Assembly (NCBI RefSeq): GCF_014287815.1
Contig: NZ_JACOOQ010000004.1
Span: forward strand, 1 to 64,000
Length of the DNA: 64,000 nt
Direction: 5' to 3'
Origin: Clostridium lentum
Lineage (GTDB): Bacteria; Bacillota; Clostridia; Clostridiales; Clostridiaceae
In this document: piece by piece, positions 16,813 to 25,881 of the stretch
Layout: each line of letters opens with the position of its first letter
Position numbering within the stretch: the stretch's first letter is position 1
Position numbers and translations under genes: made by a program
The notes under the pieces: generated by a model
Seen by the model: only the letters and a program-made list of their open reading frames with translations
Databases searched by the model: none
What the model was told of the DNA's origin: nothing

Positions 16813-17799
16813 ATGAAATATGTTCAATTAGGAAATTCAGATTTAAAGGTTTCAAGGGTATGCGTAGGTTGTATGGGATTTGGTGAAGCAGAAAAAGGAA
16901 TGCACTCATGGACTTTACCAGAAGAAGAATCAAAAGAAATCATAAAATATGCTTTAGATAATGGTATTAATTTCTTTGATACAGCAATGGGATATCAAGG
17001 TGGAACAAGTGAGGAATTTCTAGGAAAGGCAATGAGAGAATATGCTAAAAGACAAGATGTGGTAATTGCCACTAAATTTATACCTCGTACTATGGAGCAA
17101 ATAAAGGAAGGCATAACCGCAAGACAACACATTGAAACATGTCTAAATAGTAGTTTAAAGAGATTAGAGATGGATTATGTTGACTTATATATATTACATA
17201 TGTGGGACTATAATACTCCTGTAGAATAAACTATGGAAATCCTTCATGAGATGATTCAAGCTGGCAAGGTAAAATATATAGGAATATCTAATTGTTATGT
17301 TTGGCAGATTGCTAAAGCCAATGAAATTGCAAAAGCTAATGGATGGGAAACATTTATATCAGTTCAAAATCATTATAATTTAATATTTAGAGAAGAAGAA
17401 AGAGAAATGGTATCATACTGTCAGGAAGAAAATATTGCAATGACACCGTATAGTTCACTGGCATCAGGTAGACTTGCTAAGCATCCAGGAGAACAATCAA
17501 AACGTTTAAGTGAAGATAAATATGCTAAAGGTAAATATGATGCTTCTTATAATGATGATTTAAGGATTATTGAAAGGGTAGAAGAGATAGCAGATAAAAA
17601 AAATATTTCCATGACAGAAATTTCCCTTGCTTGGTTGATGACAAAAGTTACTGCACCAGTGGTAGGTGCTACTAAGAAACATCATATTGATGCTGCAGTA
17701 AAGGCAGCTGATATCATTTTAAGTGATGAAGAAATTAAGTATTTAGAAGAATTATATAAACCACATCCATTAGTAGGGGTTATGAGTAGTAATAAATAA
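16813..17799 (+). pseudogene. Aldo/keto reductase with one in-frame stop
   Basis: AGGAGG before the ATG opens a typical aldo/keto reductase: MKYVQLGNSDLKVSRVCVG, NFFDTAMGYQGGTSEE with the catalytic-site Asp and Tyr, DYVDLYILHMWDYNTPVE, and after the stop EILHEMIQAGKVKYIGISN and a normal C-terminus. The only lesion is TAA at 17227-17229 between GTA-GAA and ACT-ATG, where related proteins carry another acidic residue; GAA to TAA fits. The two parts are in the same frame. Intact enzymes reduce carbonyl compounds with NADPH. It sits after a TetR regulator. Confidence 0.85.
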
Positions 17800-17944
17800 A
17801 CTCTTTGTGCAATGATTTAATTTTTATAAAATTAATGAAGTAAAGAGGTAAGTTTTATAGAAATATGCTTTATCTCCATGTATAATAAACAACAGCATCA
17901 TTTATATGATAAATAATAACCGTTAAAATTGGAGATGAGCATTT

Positions 17945-18238
17945 ATGAAACAGTATAATAAAGAAGAGTTAATAGAGAGTTTAAATGTTATAGATTCAAC
18001 AATCAGAAACTGTGAAAAAATACATCCAAAGTTTTCAGAAGGGACATCCCAGCATACACTTTTAAAAAATAGAATCAAAGCTTTGTATGTTTCAAAAGCC
18101 TTGATGAATAATGAAAATACTATAGAGCAGTATACAAAAGAGGATATGCTAGCAGCATTGCCACCAGTAGTTTCAATAATCAGTAAATCAGAAAAAGCAC
18201 AGTTGAAATTTGCTCAGGGAACTGGAGCCTGTAAATAA
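17945..18238 (+). pseudogene. Two-repeat hypothetical protein cut by the IS256 element
   Basis: Residues 3-53 (from YNKEELIESLNVIDSTIRN) and residues from about 62 (YTKEDMLAALPPVVSIISKSEK) are two copies of one helical unit. The second stops after KFAQGTG, where the first continues SQHTLLKNRIKALYVSKALM. The last codons (GCC TGT AAA TAA) overlap the inverted repeat of the IS256 element, so the insertion supplied the stop. Full relatives have two complete units; function is unknown. GGAGATG precedes the ATG. Confidence 0.65.
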
Positions 18239-18325
18239 TTTTGTGTATTCTAAATTTCCTCTTGGAAATAATGAGTGATTTTGAAAATCTAAATTTTATT
18301 TAGTTTTGTCTAAATATAGGTTTTA

Positions 18326-18444
18326 TTGACATTTTAAATATTACCCTATATGTATATTATCCCCACTTCTTGGGAATAATATACGTTAGGGAAAATATCA
18401 AAAGAACTTTATTTTAGGTTTATCCTAATTTGAGGTTCTTTTTT
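18326..18444 (+). ncRNA. Possible small RNA converging on the transposase gene
   Basis: TTGACA at 18326-18331 and TATGTA at 18349-18354 are 17 bases apart. Downstream is a strong hairpin (about 18353-18384, arms ATATTATCCC and GGGAATAATAT). A terminator follows, with arms AAAGAAC (18401-18407) and GTTCTTT (18435-18441), an inner TTAGG/CCTAA pairing and a T run. It would be antisense to the last codons of the transposase. It may equally be only a bidirectional terminator. Confidence 0.3.
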
Positions 18445-19651
18445 CATATAAAATATCACTAAAAATAATATTCAATTGATTAATAACTAAATCCCAATCT
18501 GAATAAGCTCTGGTCCATTTCCTTGCTACACGTTCAACGGCTAGATATAGCATTTTCATTAAACTATCATCATTAGGGAATATTAATTTTGTTTTAGTTA
18601 TTTTTCTAAATTGACTATTTAAACTTTCTATAACATTAGTTGTATAGATTATTTTTCTTATATTACCAGGGAAAGCAAAGAATGTACTTAAGTTATCCCA
18701 GTTATCTTCCCAACTCTTTATTGCATTAGGGTATTTATTACCCCATCTATCTTTCATAGCAAGTAAATTATCCATAGCAATCTCTTCGTTAACGGCAGTG
18801 TAAACACCTTTTAAATCAGCTACAAAAGCTTTTCTATCTTTATAAGGTATATACTTCATACTAGAACGTATTTGATGTATTATGCACCTTTGTATTTTAG
18901 CAAATGGGAAAGTAGCTCCGATAGCTTCCTTGAAGCCATTAAGACCATCAACGCAGAATATAAGCACATTTTGAACACCTCTATTCTTTAAATCGTTTAA
19001 TACAGATAGCCAGAATTTACTTGATTCATTAGCTCCAATCCATATTCCTAAAACTTCTTTTTCTCCATCTAAATTGACGCCAATAACAACATACGCAGCT
19101 TTAATCACTACTTGTTTATCTTCTCTAACTTTATAATGAATTGCATCCATAAATACAAATGAGTATGTTTTTTCTAGAGGTCTACTTTGCCATTCGGCTA
19201 CCAGCGGTAAGATTCTATTTGTAATATTAGATACAGTTTCAGCACTAACATCTACTCCATAAAGTTCTTTTACTTGTTCAGAAATATCACGAGTTGTCAT
19301 TCCAGTTGCATATAAACCTAATATTTTTTCCTCTATTCCATTAACTGATCTTTGATGTTTAGGAATAATTTTAGGTTCAAATTCACCATTTCTGTCTCTT
19401 GGTATATTTATTTCAACTGGTCCTAATTCTGTTTTTACTGTTTTCTTTGAATAACCATTTCTACTATTATCAACAGATTTACTACTAGAATCATACTTTC
19501 CGTAGCCTAATGCTTCATCCATTTCAGCTTCTAATGATTCTTGAAGCACATCTCTAAACATATCTTTTAGAGCATTTAAAATTTCATTTGGACTAGTAAA
19601 GTTTTGCTCCTTAATATATTCTCTTAATAATTCTTTCGACATATTTGACAT
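18425..19651 (-). CDS. IS256-family (Mutator-like) transposase
   Basis: The 408-residue DDE transposase appears intact: first Asp in FVFMDAIHYKV, second in LIFCVDGLNGF, and Glu in IYTTNVIESLNSQFRK. It has the N-terminal MDEALGYGKYD and GYSKKTVKTELG segments of the family and IHQIRSSMKYI between. GGAG eight bases before the ATG supports the start. It acts on the inverted repeats at 18229 and 19740. The element could be active, since no lesion is visible. Confidence 0.95.
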   Translation of the reverse strand: MSNMSKELLREYIKEQNFTSPNEILNALKDMFRDVLQESLEAEMDEALGYGKYDSSSKSVDNSRNGYSKKTVKTELGPVEINIPRDRNGEFEPKIIPKHQRSVNGIEEKILGLYATGMTTRDISEQVKELYGVDVSAETVSNITNRILPLVAEWQSRPLEKTYSFVFMDAIHYKVREDKQVVIKAAYVVIGVNLDGEKEVLGIWIGANESSKFWLSVLNDLKNRGVQNVLIFCVDGLNGFKEAIGATFPFAKIQRCIIHQIRSSMKYIPYKDRKAFVADLKGVYTAVNEEIAMDNLLAMKDRWGNKYPNAIKSWEDNWDNLSTFFAFPGNIRKIIYTTNVIESLNSQFRKITKTKLIFPNDDSLMKMLYLAVERVARKWTRAYSDWDLVINQLNIIFSDILYEKRTSN

Positions 19652-19811
19652 ATAAAAAACTCCTTCTTGTAATAATTTTTTATCTCAATTATTGCCAAAA
19701 AGGAGTTGATTTTATTCAGTTTACACAAAGTTTTTTACAGAACCAGATGAATAGGATGTTAAAGAATTTTAAGCGTATAAATCCAAGCACTTTTTTGTTT
19801 TTCTAAAAAAG

Positions 19812-19848
19812 AAAGGTATTAAATGGTTACTTCATTTAATACCTTTTA
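19812..19848. terminator. Bidirectional terminator
   Basis: A 14-bp perfect stem (AAAGGTATTAAATG and its complement) with A and T flanks lies between the IS element and the minus-strand HD gene. Confidence 0.85.
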
Positions 19849-19868
19849 TTGTAAATTTAATTTTATAG

Positions 19869-20501
19869 TTATATACAATATTTATGTTTAAAGTTATTTT
19901 CAATTTCTTTAAGTATTTCACTTATATCATCATTAAAATCTAGCAATTCCTTAGAATTATTATTTATCTTAGTAAGTACTATATCTACTTCATCTGGCGA
20001 TATTTCTTTATAATGGCTTTTAATTACTAGCTTACTAAGCTTGTCTGAAAGGCGAGTAAAAAGTAACAAAAGTTTAATATCATCACTAAGATTACGTATT
20101 TCATTAATATATTCTAAATCCTTGCCTTTTTTATCAGCACTATGATAATTAACTATACAGAAAACAAGTTGCAAATCATAAAGTGATGAAGTTAATAATC
20201 CCTGGTTTTCTAAGAAGAATCTTGCTCCTGCTAAATTATGTTTCTTATTAAGCTTTCTTACATCGTGGATAAGGCAAGCAAAATATAATGAAGGGCTATA
20301 AGCTGGATCAGCAGTGCCCAAAAGCTTTAAAAAATACTTGTCAAACATATTGACAGCTAAGTCAGCTACTATTTTGCTATGTAATTGCCTATAGTCCATG
20401 ATATCTTTAAAGGAATCTTCATTTTCATAAATTTCGCCATAAAGTTCTCTGGATTTATCCCATAATATATTACTTAATCTTAAAAGATTTTCTTTATTCA
20501 A
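19869..20501 (-). CDS. HD-domain protein (putative phosphohydrolase)
   Basis: This 210-residue helical protein has an HD-type metal site: YRQLHSKIVADL, then FACLIHDVRKLNKKHNLAGARF, and a later CIVNYHSADKKG. HD proteins usually cleave phosphate esters, including nucleotides and second messengers. GGAGGT precedes the ATG. The upstream divergent gene (20703) is a DUF3800-like protein. The substrate cannot be assigned. A second, unrelated HD protein lies at 22931. Confidence 0.7.
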   Translation of the reverse strand: MNKENLLRLSNILWDKSRELYGEIYENEDSFKDIMDYRQLHSKIVADLAVNMFDKYFLKLLGTADPAYSPSLYFACLIHDVRKLNKKHNLAGARFFLENQGLLTSSLYDLQLVFCIVNYHSADKKGKDLEYINEIRNLSDDIKLLLLFTRLSDKLSKLVIKSHYKEISPDEVDIVLTKINNNSKELLDFNDDISEILKEIENNFKHKYCI

Positions 20502-20702
20502 TGATAGTACCTCCTAGTTTGTTTTATTGTGAAATTTATAATGAAACAATTATAAAACTTGTTATAAATATTATACATAATAAAAATAACTAATTCAGTA
20601 TTTTTGAGGACTTATTTAACAAAAATGCAATTATTTTAAATTACATGGAAATATATGATATAATAATTATTGTTAATAAGTATAAATGGTGGTGAGTAAA
20701 GG

Positions 20703-21878
20703 GTGAGGGCAAAAAATAAATATGGTTTTATTAATGAGAGAGGAAGCTATAATTTTGACTTTAATGATGAAAATGAATCAAAAACTTTTATGGTCAGTTG
20801 TATTGTGGTAAATGAAAATCAATTAGAGCAATTAAATACAGAATCATCATTTATAGTTAAGGATTTTCTTAAGGCAGATAATTTAATTGATGAGGACTTA
20901 AAGTGGACAATGAAGAAAGTAGCCCTTAAAGATTTAAGCCATTTAGATATAGAAATATTTATTTTTTTAGTGAAGAAAGAAAGACTTAAGGAAGAGTACG
21001 GAATAAAAGATAAAGAAAGCTTCTTGGAATTTTTAAATGGTATTTTATATACAGATATTATAGCAGCTTATCCTCATATAAAGCTTATAAGTAATGAATT
21101 AATAGAAAAAGAGTTCTTGAAGGAATTTGATAAATATTTGATTGAAAAGCATTCACCAGATCTTTTAGGAGAATATGATGTTGTTTTTGTAGATGAAGAG
21201 AAGGAATATTCATTTTTAGATATAGGTTCTTTTATTAGTGATATTTTATTTAATAAATATGAAGGAAAAAGTGATTTAGCAGAATATGAACAGTGCTATG
21301 AAATAATTAGGGAGAAAGTTTTACCATTAGCTTCTTGGCCAAGGACTCCAGAAGAGTATATGGAGAATTTGCAAAAGTATATTAGAGAAGAATTTGATGA
21401 AGATATAGCATATAATTCCATTAGAATAGCTTTTGATTTTATAAGTAATAATGGTGGCACTAAAAATGAAGCCAAATATGCTCAAGTTTTATGCCTTAAA
21501 TACTTACTAAGTATATTATTAAATTATGGTGAAAATAGATATGTATTTTCAGAGGAAATACGCAAAAACTTAAGCTGTGTTACTGGTAGAGAATTTACAC
21601 CACATTATTTTCAAACTAGGATAATTGCTCCTTTAAGAGATAGTGGAATATTAATTGCCACCAGTAAGAAGGGGTATAAGATACCTATAAGGGAAAGTGA
21701 AATATTATCATTTATAAATCAGTCAAGTTCGGTAATAAAGCCAATGGTTGAAAGAATAAAGATATGTAGGGATAGTGTTTTAAAGGTTACCCATAATAAA
21801 GTTGATGTATTAAATAATGATGAATATAAATATCTCAAAGAAATAATAAATATAGAAGGCCATAAAGTATTAAAGTAG
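20703..21878 (+). CDS. DUF3800-like protein with C-terminal winged-helix-like part
   Basis: The 391-residue protein starts with GTG after GGTGGTGAG. The N-terminus YGFINERGSYNFDF resembles the YxFIDESGD strand of DUF3800 (RNase-H-like fold) but with Asn for the key Asp. Later parts also fit, with a strand-helix and LDIGSFISDILFNKYEG where the family has an LQxADxxA-type helix. The last 110 residues (from about 280) look like a winged-helix domain with ENRYVFSEEIRKNLS and LRDSGILIATSKKGYKIP. If DUF3800 is correct, the changed acid suggests lost catalysis. Family assignment is by eye. Confidence 0.5.
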   Translation: MRAKNKYGFINERGSYNFDFNDENESKTFMVSCIVVNENQLEQLNTESSFIVKDFLKADNLIDEDLKWTMKKVALKDLSHLDIEIFIFLVKKERLKEEYGIKDKESFLEFLNGILYTDIIAAYPHIKLISNELIEKEFLKEFDKYLIEKHSPDLLGEYDVVFVDEEKEYSFLDIGSFISDILFNKYEGKSDLAEYEQCYEIIREKVLPLASWPRTPEEYMENLQKYIREEFDEDIAYNSIRIAFDFISNNGGTKNEAKYAQVLCLKYLLSILLNYGENRYVFSEEIRKNLSCVTGREFTPHYFQTRIIAPLRDSGILIATSKKGYKIPIRESEILSFINQSSSVIKPMVERIKICRDSVLKVTHNKVDVLNNDEYKYLKEIINIEGHKVLK

Positions 21879-21956
21879 ACTAAATAAGGTTTAATAGATA
21901 ATATATTGCACAATTTATAGTATAATATGGCAATATCTATACAGGGTGGTGAGATT

Positions 21957-22901
21957 TTGAAGGTACTTGTTTATGGGGCTGGTGTCATAGCGGCCTATCT
22001 AGCATATGAATTAAAAAAGAAAAATGAAGATGTTACAATATTGGCTAGAGGGGAAAGATATAAGGAACTAAAAGAAAATGGTCTTATAATAAAGCATTAT
22101 CTCCAAAAAAGAAAAACAATTACTGATATAAAGGTGATAGATTCATTCAAATCAGATGATTATTATGATGTTGTATTTATAGTTATGCAAAGTTATCAAG
22201 TTAAAGAAATATTACAAATTATTTATGCAAATAAGATATGTAAAGCTTATGTATTTATAGGAAATAATTTTGAGGCTGGAAAAATTTATAAAGAAATTGA
22301 GGAAAAATCCTTTAGTAAGCCAAAAGTATTATTTGGTTTTTTAGGAGTTGGCGGAAGGCGGGAAAATGGAACTGTAATCAGCATCCATAAAGGAAAATCA
22401 ACTTTAGCTATGGGCAGTGTAAATAATGAATATTCCATTGAAAAAGTAAATCGTATCTTTAAAGATAGTAATATTAAGCTTGAACATTATGATAATATAG
22501 ACAGCTATTTAAAATACCATATAGCATATATTTTACCTATTGTATATTTATGTCATCATGTAAATGGAAATTTAAAAGAAGCAGCACATAATAAGCCTTT
22601 AATCAAAGATACCATAGAGGCCATAATTGAAGGATATAGAGTTTTGCAATCATTAAATATTACAAGTGAACCTATAGATTATTTAGAAGATATGGAGTCA
22701 TCTAGAAAGAAGTATTATTATCTTTATAAACTTATGCTGATGACACCCATAGGAAAGCTAGCCTTTGGTAATCATGCTATGAATGCTATAAAGGAAATGA
22801 ACTTTTTAGCAGAAGCTTTTGATGAGCTTAAAGCAAGCTCTCCAATAGATACGCCGTATTATAATAAGTTAAGAAAAGATTTAAAGAAATGCAACTATTA
22901 G
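21957..22901 (+). CDS. Ketopantoate reductase-like (ApbA/PanE family) oxidoreductase
   Basis: The protein of about 315 residues has an N-terminal Rossmann motif VLVYGAGVIAAYLAYEL and the VTILARGERY segment typical of ApbA/PanE. The C-terminal helical domain has the family's YLKYHIAYILPIVYLCHH region. PanE reduces ketopantoate to pantoate with NADPH, but many paralogues act on other substrates, and GAGVIAAY and the absence of pan neighbours favour a paralogue. I choose the TTG at 21957, preceded by GGTGGTGAG, over the ATG at 21927, which has no site. The start is 78 bases after the previous gene. Confidence 0.8.
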   Translation: MKVLVYGAGVIAAYLAYELKKKNEDVTILARGERYKELKENGLIIKHYLQKRKTITDIKVIDSFKSDDYYDVVFIVMQSYQVKEILQIIYANKICKAYVFIGNNFEAGKIYKEIEEKSFSKPKVLFGFLGVGGRRENGTVISIHKGKSTLAMGSVNNEYSIEKVNRIFKDSNIKLEHYDNIDSYLKYHIAYILPIVYLCHHVNGNLKEAAHNKPLIKDTIEAIIEGYRVLQSLNITSEPIDYLEDMESSRKKYYYLYKLMLMTPIGKLAFGNHAMNAIKEMNFLAEAFDELKASSPIDTPYYNKLRKDLKKCNY

Positions 22902-22930
22902 TTGAGATTAAAGAAAGCACTGGGAAGAAA

Positions 22931-23497
22931 TTAATTCTCAGTACTCTTATTAGGATACAATGAAGTATTCTCCTTTAAATTCTTATACATGTGGCTATTA
23001 AAAGTTTCTAAGGAAGAACAAATTTTATCGGATAAATTGACCAAAATACTTTCACGATGATGAGGTGGCACTAAGGTTAAAGGAAACATATGATTTTTGA
23101 TTATATCTATTTCCCTTTTGTTTAAAGAATAATGTTTTAAAGCATTGTTAAGTGCTGTTTTGGGATGCTTGAATCCATGAAACCTATGGGATTTGTCATG
23201 AATATGCCAATCATATAAGAAGTAATCATGAAGCAACGCACCATATATAAGGCTTTTTTCATCACATTTAATATTAAAAAACTGTGAAAAACAATATGCA
23301 TAGTATGCTACTGCAATGCTATGCCAAAGGCAAGTAGTATTTCCATGTTGTATGAAGTTATCAAGCATTAGAAGATTAGTTTCTTCACATATATTTTTTA
23401 AACAGTCATTAAAAAATGACATTTGCTTTTCATTTAGCTTAAATGTTTTTGATTTAATCTTTGAAATATTTAAGTAGAGAGTATTAACAAAAAACAT
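22931..23497 (-). CDS. HD-domain protein
   Basis: The protein of about 188 residues has an HD site: LWHSIAVAYYAYCF, then YGALLHDYFLYDWH, HRFHGFKHP and IIKNHMFPLTLVPPHHRES. This form is a widespread, uncharacterised clostridial HD group, probably a metal-dependent phosphohydrolase. The ATG at 23497 (MFFVN) is preferred to the GTG at 23506 by spacing to AGAAGTGAT. It converges on the ketopantoate-reductase-like gene. Confidence 0.75.
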   Translation of the reverse strand: MFFVNTLYLNISKIKSKTFKLNEKQMSFFNDCLKNICEETNLLMLDNFIQHGNTTCLWHSIAVAYYAYCFSQFFNIKCDEKSLIYGALLHDYFLYDWHIHDKSHRFHGFKHPKTALNNALKHYSLNKREIDIIKNHMFPLTLVPPHHRESILVNLSDKICSSLETFNSHMYKNLKENTSLYPNKSTEN

Positions 23498-23715
23498 TAT
23501 TATCACTTCTTTTTTTGTATTATTTGAAATTAAGTTTCATAAGATTATTTTAACATAAATGTAAACAAATTATTAATTAAAATTAAAGATATTTTATGAA
23601 GATTTTATTAAAAGTGTATAGAAAATTAGTGAAAAATATTATTTATTTGAAAAAACACAAAAAATTTACAAAAGCATAATATATTTATAAAACAATCATT
23701 TAATAAGAGGATACA

Positions 23716-24654
23716 ATGGCAAAAGAAATAACTGATATTATAGAAGAAATACATGAATATTTTGGTGGATATAATGAATTTGTAAGTGCTGAAATGGGAG
23801 TTATGGCTGAAGAGATTAAAGAAGCAGTTTATGCAATTAACAATAGAAACTTTAGAATTGGACTTGAAAAATGTGATTTTATAACTGAAAAAGCTGTAGA
23901 AGGTGGGCAGTGTTTAGCTAAAATCATCTTGCCAGAGATACAAGTTCCAGAATTAAAGCTAAGCTTATGTAAAAAGACTATGACATTAGAAAATAGCAAA
24001 ATTAATGAAATTTGTGAAAAATTTAAATCTATGATAAAATTACGATATTTTATTGATGATGAAGAAATAAGATATTACAGTATGGAAGATGAAGGTTGGA
24101 ATAGGATTGATTTAAGAGAATCTACTACTAAGAAAAAAATTGGAGAAGTTGGAGAAAAGATTAAGACTGCCACCAATACAGCAGTTGAAAAAGTAAGTAA
24201 GCAGAAGAAAATAGTTACTGATTTACAAGATAATATGACAGATGCATTAAAAAAAGTAGTGAGTACATTAGAATTACCAATGCCATGTATGCTTATTAGA
24301 AAGAATAAAATTAATATAGGAATAGAAGTAAAATATCCATGTAGCTATGATGTTGTTATTAGTAAGGGCCTGTTACTTGCTCAAAAAGTATCAATGTCAG
24401 AAGTACTTAAGGTTATTTTAGGAGAAATGCTTCAAGTAGTTACAGATGTTAAAACTAATATTGAAGATATATTAAAAGAAGCGGTTAAAGTTGGAGTTGC
24501 TACTTTTAAGGAAACTTTAATTTCAATCTTAAAGATTTTAAGTATATCAGATATTAATTGTGATTATATACTTTGCAAAGGAATAAATGAAACTAGTTTA
24601 GGAAAATGGGTTGAGTTAAAATCAGATTTATCTAAATCCATTGCAACTAATTAA
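23716..24654 (+). CDS. Hypothetical protein, 312 aa, amphipathic helical middle
   Basis: I do not recognise the family. The protein begins with acidic helices (EITDIIEEIHEYFGGY). Two beta-rich domains of similar plan follow, at about residues 60-135 and 190-312, each with Cys residues (KLSLCKKTM, MPCMLIRKNKINIGIEVKY). They are separated by a coiled-coil-like stretch with KIGEVGEKIKTATNTAVEKV. There is no signal peptide or membrane helix. AGAGG precedes the ATG, and a terminator overlaps the stop, so it is a single-gene unit. Confidence 0.6.
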   Translation: MAKEITDIIEEIHEYFGGYNEFVSAEMGVMAEEIKEAVYAINNRNFRIGLEKCDFITEKAVEGGQCLAKIILPEIQVPELKLSLCKKTMTLENSKINEICEKFKSMIKLRYFIDDEEIRYYSMEDEGWNRIDLRESTTKKKIGEVGEKIKTATNTAVEKVSKQKKIVTDLQDNMTDALKKVVSTLELPMPCMLIRKNKINIGIEVKYPCSYDVVISKGLLLAQKVSMSEVLKVILGEMLQVVTDVKTNIEDILKEAVKVGVATFKETLISILKILSISDINCDYILCKGINETSLGKWVELKSDLSKSIATN

Positions 24655-24683
24655 AAATGCGCATCATTTTGATGCGTATTTTT
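24653..24683 (+). terminator. Rho-independent terminator
   Basis: A 14-base stem, AAAAATGCGCATCA with TGATGCGTATTTTT, overlaps the stop codon of the hypothetical gene and ends in T. Confidence 0.85.
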
Positions 24684-24804
24684 AATGGAGGAGAATAAAT
24701 TATTATTATAACTATATTTATCTATATTGACAATAAAAGTAAAAATAAATAAGATATAAATTATATAAGAGGTTGTAATTTAAAGAGGATTATGTGAGGT
24801 AAAA

Positions 24805-25881
24805 ATGGATATAAAGCATATAATTAATAAGTTATATTATGAAAATAATGCAACAAAAGAGGAACTTATATATGTACTAGATAAGATAAATGAAGATGAA
24901 AAAGATTATTTGATAAAGAAAAGTGATAAGTTAAGAACAAGGTATTATGACAATAAGGTTTATATGAGAGGGCTTATTGAGTTCACTAATTATTGTGTAA
25001 GAAATTGTAAATATTGTGGAATAAGAAGCGATAATAGCAAAGCAGATAGATATAGATTATCTTTAGAGGAAATATTAGAATGTGCAGCCATAGGTAATAG
25101 ATTTGGATACAAAACTTTTGTCCTTCAAGGAGGCGAAGATCCTTATTTTACTGATGAGAGAATGGTGAAAATTATACAAGCTATAAAGGAAAAATATCCA
25201 GAAAATGCAATAACATTATCTATAGGTGAAAGAAGTTATGAGTCTTATAAAAGAATGTTTGAAGCTGGAGCAGACAGATATCTTTTAAGACATGAAACTG
25301 CAACAAAGAAATTATATGAAAGCTTGCATCCTAATGCCAGTTATGAAAATAGGGTACAGTGCTTATATAATCTAAAGGAAATAGGTTATGAAGTAGGTGC
25401 AGGGTTTATGATTGGTTTACCTAATCAGAGTAATGAAGATTTGGTAAATGATCTTTTATTTATAAAGAAGCTAAATCCACATATGTGTGGTATAGGGCCT
25501 TTTATTCCACAAAAGGATACACCATTAAGAAATGAAGTAGGTGGTACTGTAGAAAAAACTATGATAATGTTGGCTTTACTACGACTTATGGTACCTAAAG
25601 CTATGTTACCAGCAACTACTGCCTTAGGAAGTATAGATCCATTAGGAAGAGAAAAGGGATTGAAAGCTGGAGCAAATGTAGTAATGCCAAACTTATCACC
25701 AAAGCAGGTGAGAGATAAATATGCTTTATATGATGGAAAGATATGCACTGGTGATGAAGCAGCCGAATGTAGAAATTGCATTGAAAGAAGAATAAATTTA
25801 TCAGGTTATAAAGTGGAAATTGGTAGGGGAGATAGTGTGATAAAGAAAGAGCAAATGAAGGTAGGTGATAATGATGAATAG
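24805..25881 (+). CDS. hydE: [FeFe]-hydrogenase maturase HydE (radical SAM)
   Basis: The 358-residue radical SAM enzyme has the CxxxCxxC cluster motif in NYCVRNCKYCGIR (Cys64, Cys68, Cys71). The HydE-typical segments FVLQGGEDPYF, DRYLLRHETA and GVGAGFMIG-like GAGFMIGLPNQ follow, as does a C-terminal Cys pair in CRNCIERR. HydE works with HydF and HydG in building the H-cluster; it acts on an iron-cysteine carbonyl-cyanide intermediate. The site GTGAGG precedes the ATG, and the stop overlaps hydF. hydG is not in the window and must lie elsewhere. Confidence 0.95.
   Translation: MDIKHIINKLYYENNATKEELIYVLDKINEDEKDYLIKKSDKLRTRYYDNKVYMRGLIEFTNYCVRNCKYCGIRSDNSKADRYRLSLEEILECAAIGNRFGYKTFVLQGGEDPYFTDERMVKIIQAIKEKYPENAITLSIGERSYESYKRMFEAGADRYLLRHETATKKLYESLHPNASYENRVQCLYNLKEIGYEVGAGFMIGLPNQSNEDLVNDLLFIKKLNPHMCGIGPFIPQKDTPLRNEVGGTVEKTMIMLALLRLMVPKAMLPATTALGSIDPLGREKGLKAGANVVMPNLSPKQVRDKYALYDGKICTGDEAAECRNCIERRINLSGYKVEIGRGDSVIKKEQMKVGDNDE

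Larger units (their letters stand above)
18229..19740 (-). mobile_element. IS256-family insertion sequence
   Basis: This element of about 1.51 kb holds one transposase gene on the minus strand. The ends are imperfect inverted repeats: the left reads CTGTAAATAATTTTGTGTA, and the complement of the right reads CTGTAAAAAACTTTGTGTA, three differences in 19 bases. The eight bases outside each end (AACTGGAG just inside the cut gene against AACCAGAT) do not match well, so a target duplication is not evident. The left end lies inside the two-repeat gene at 17945. Confidence 0.8.
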
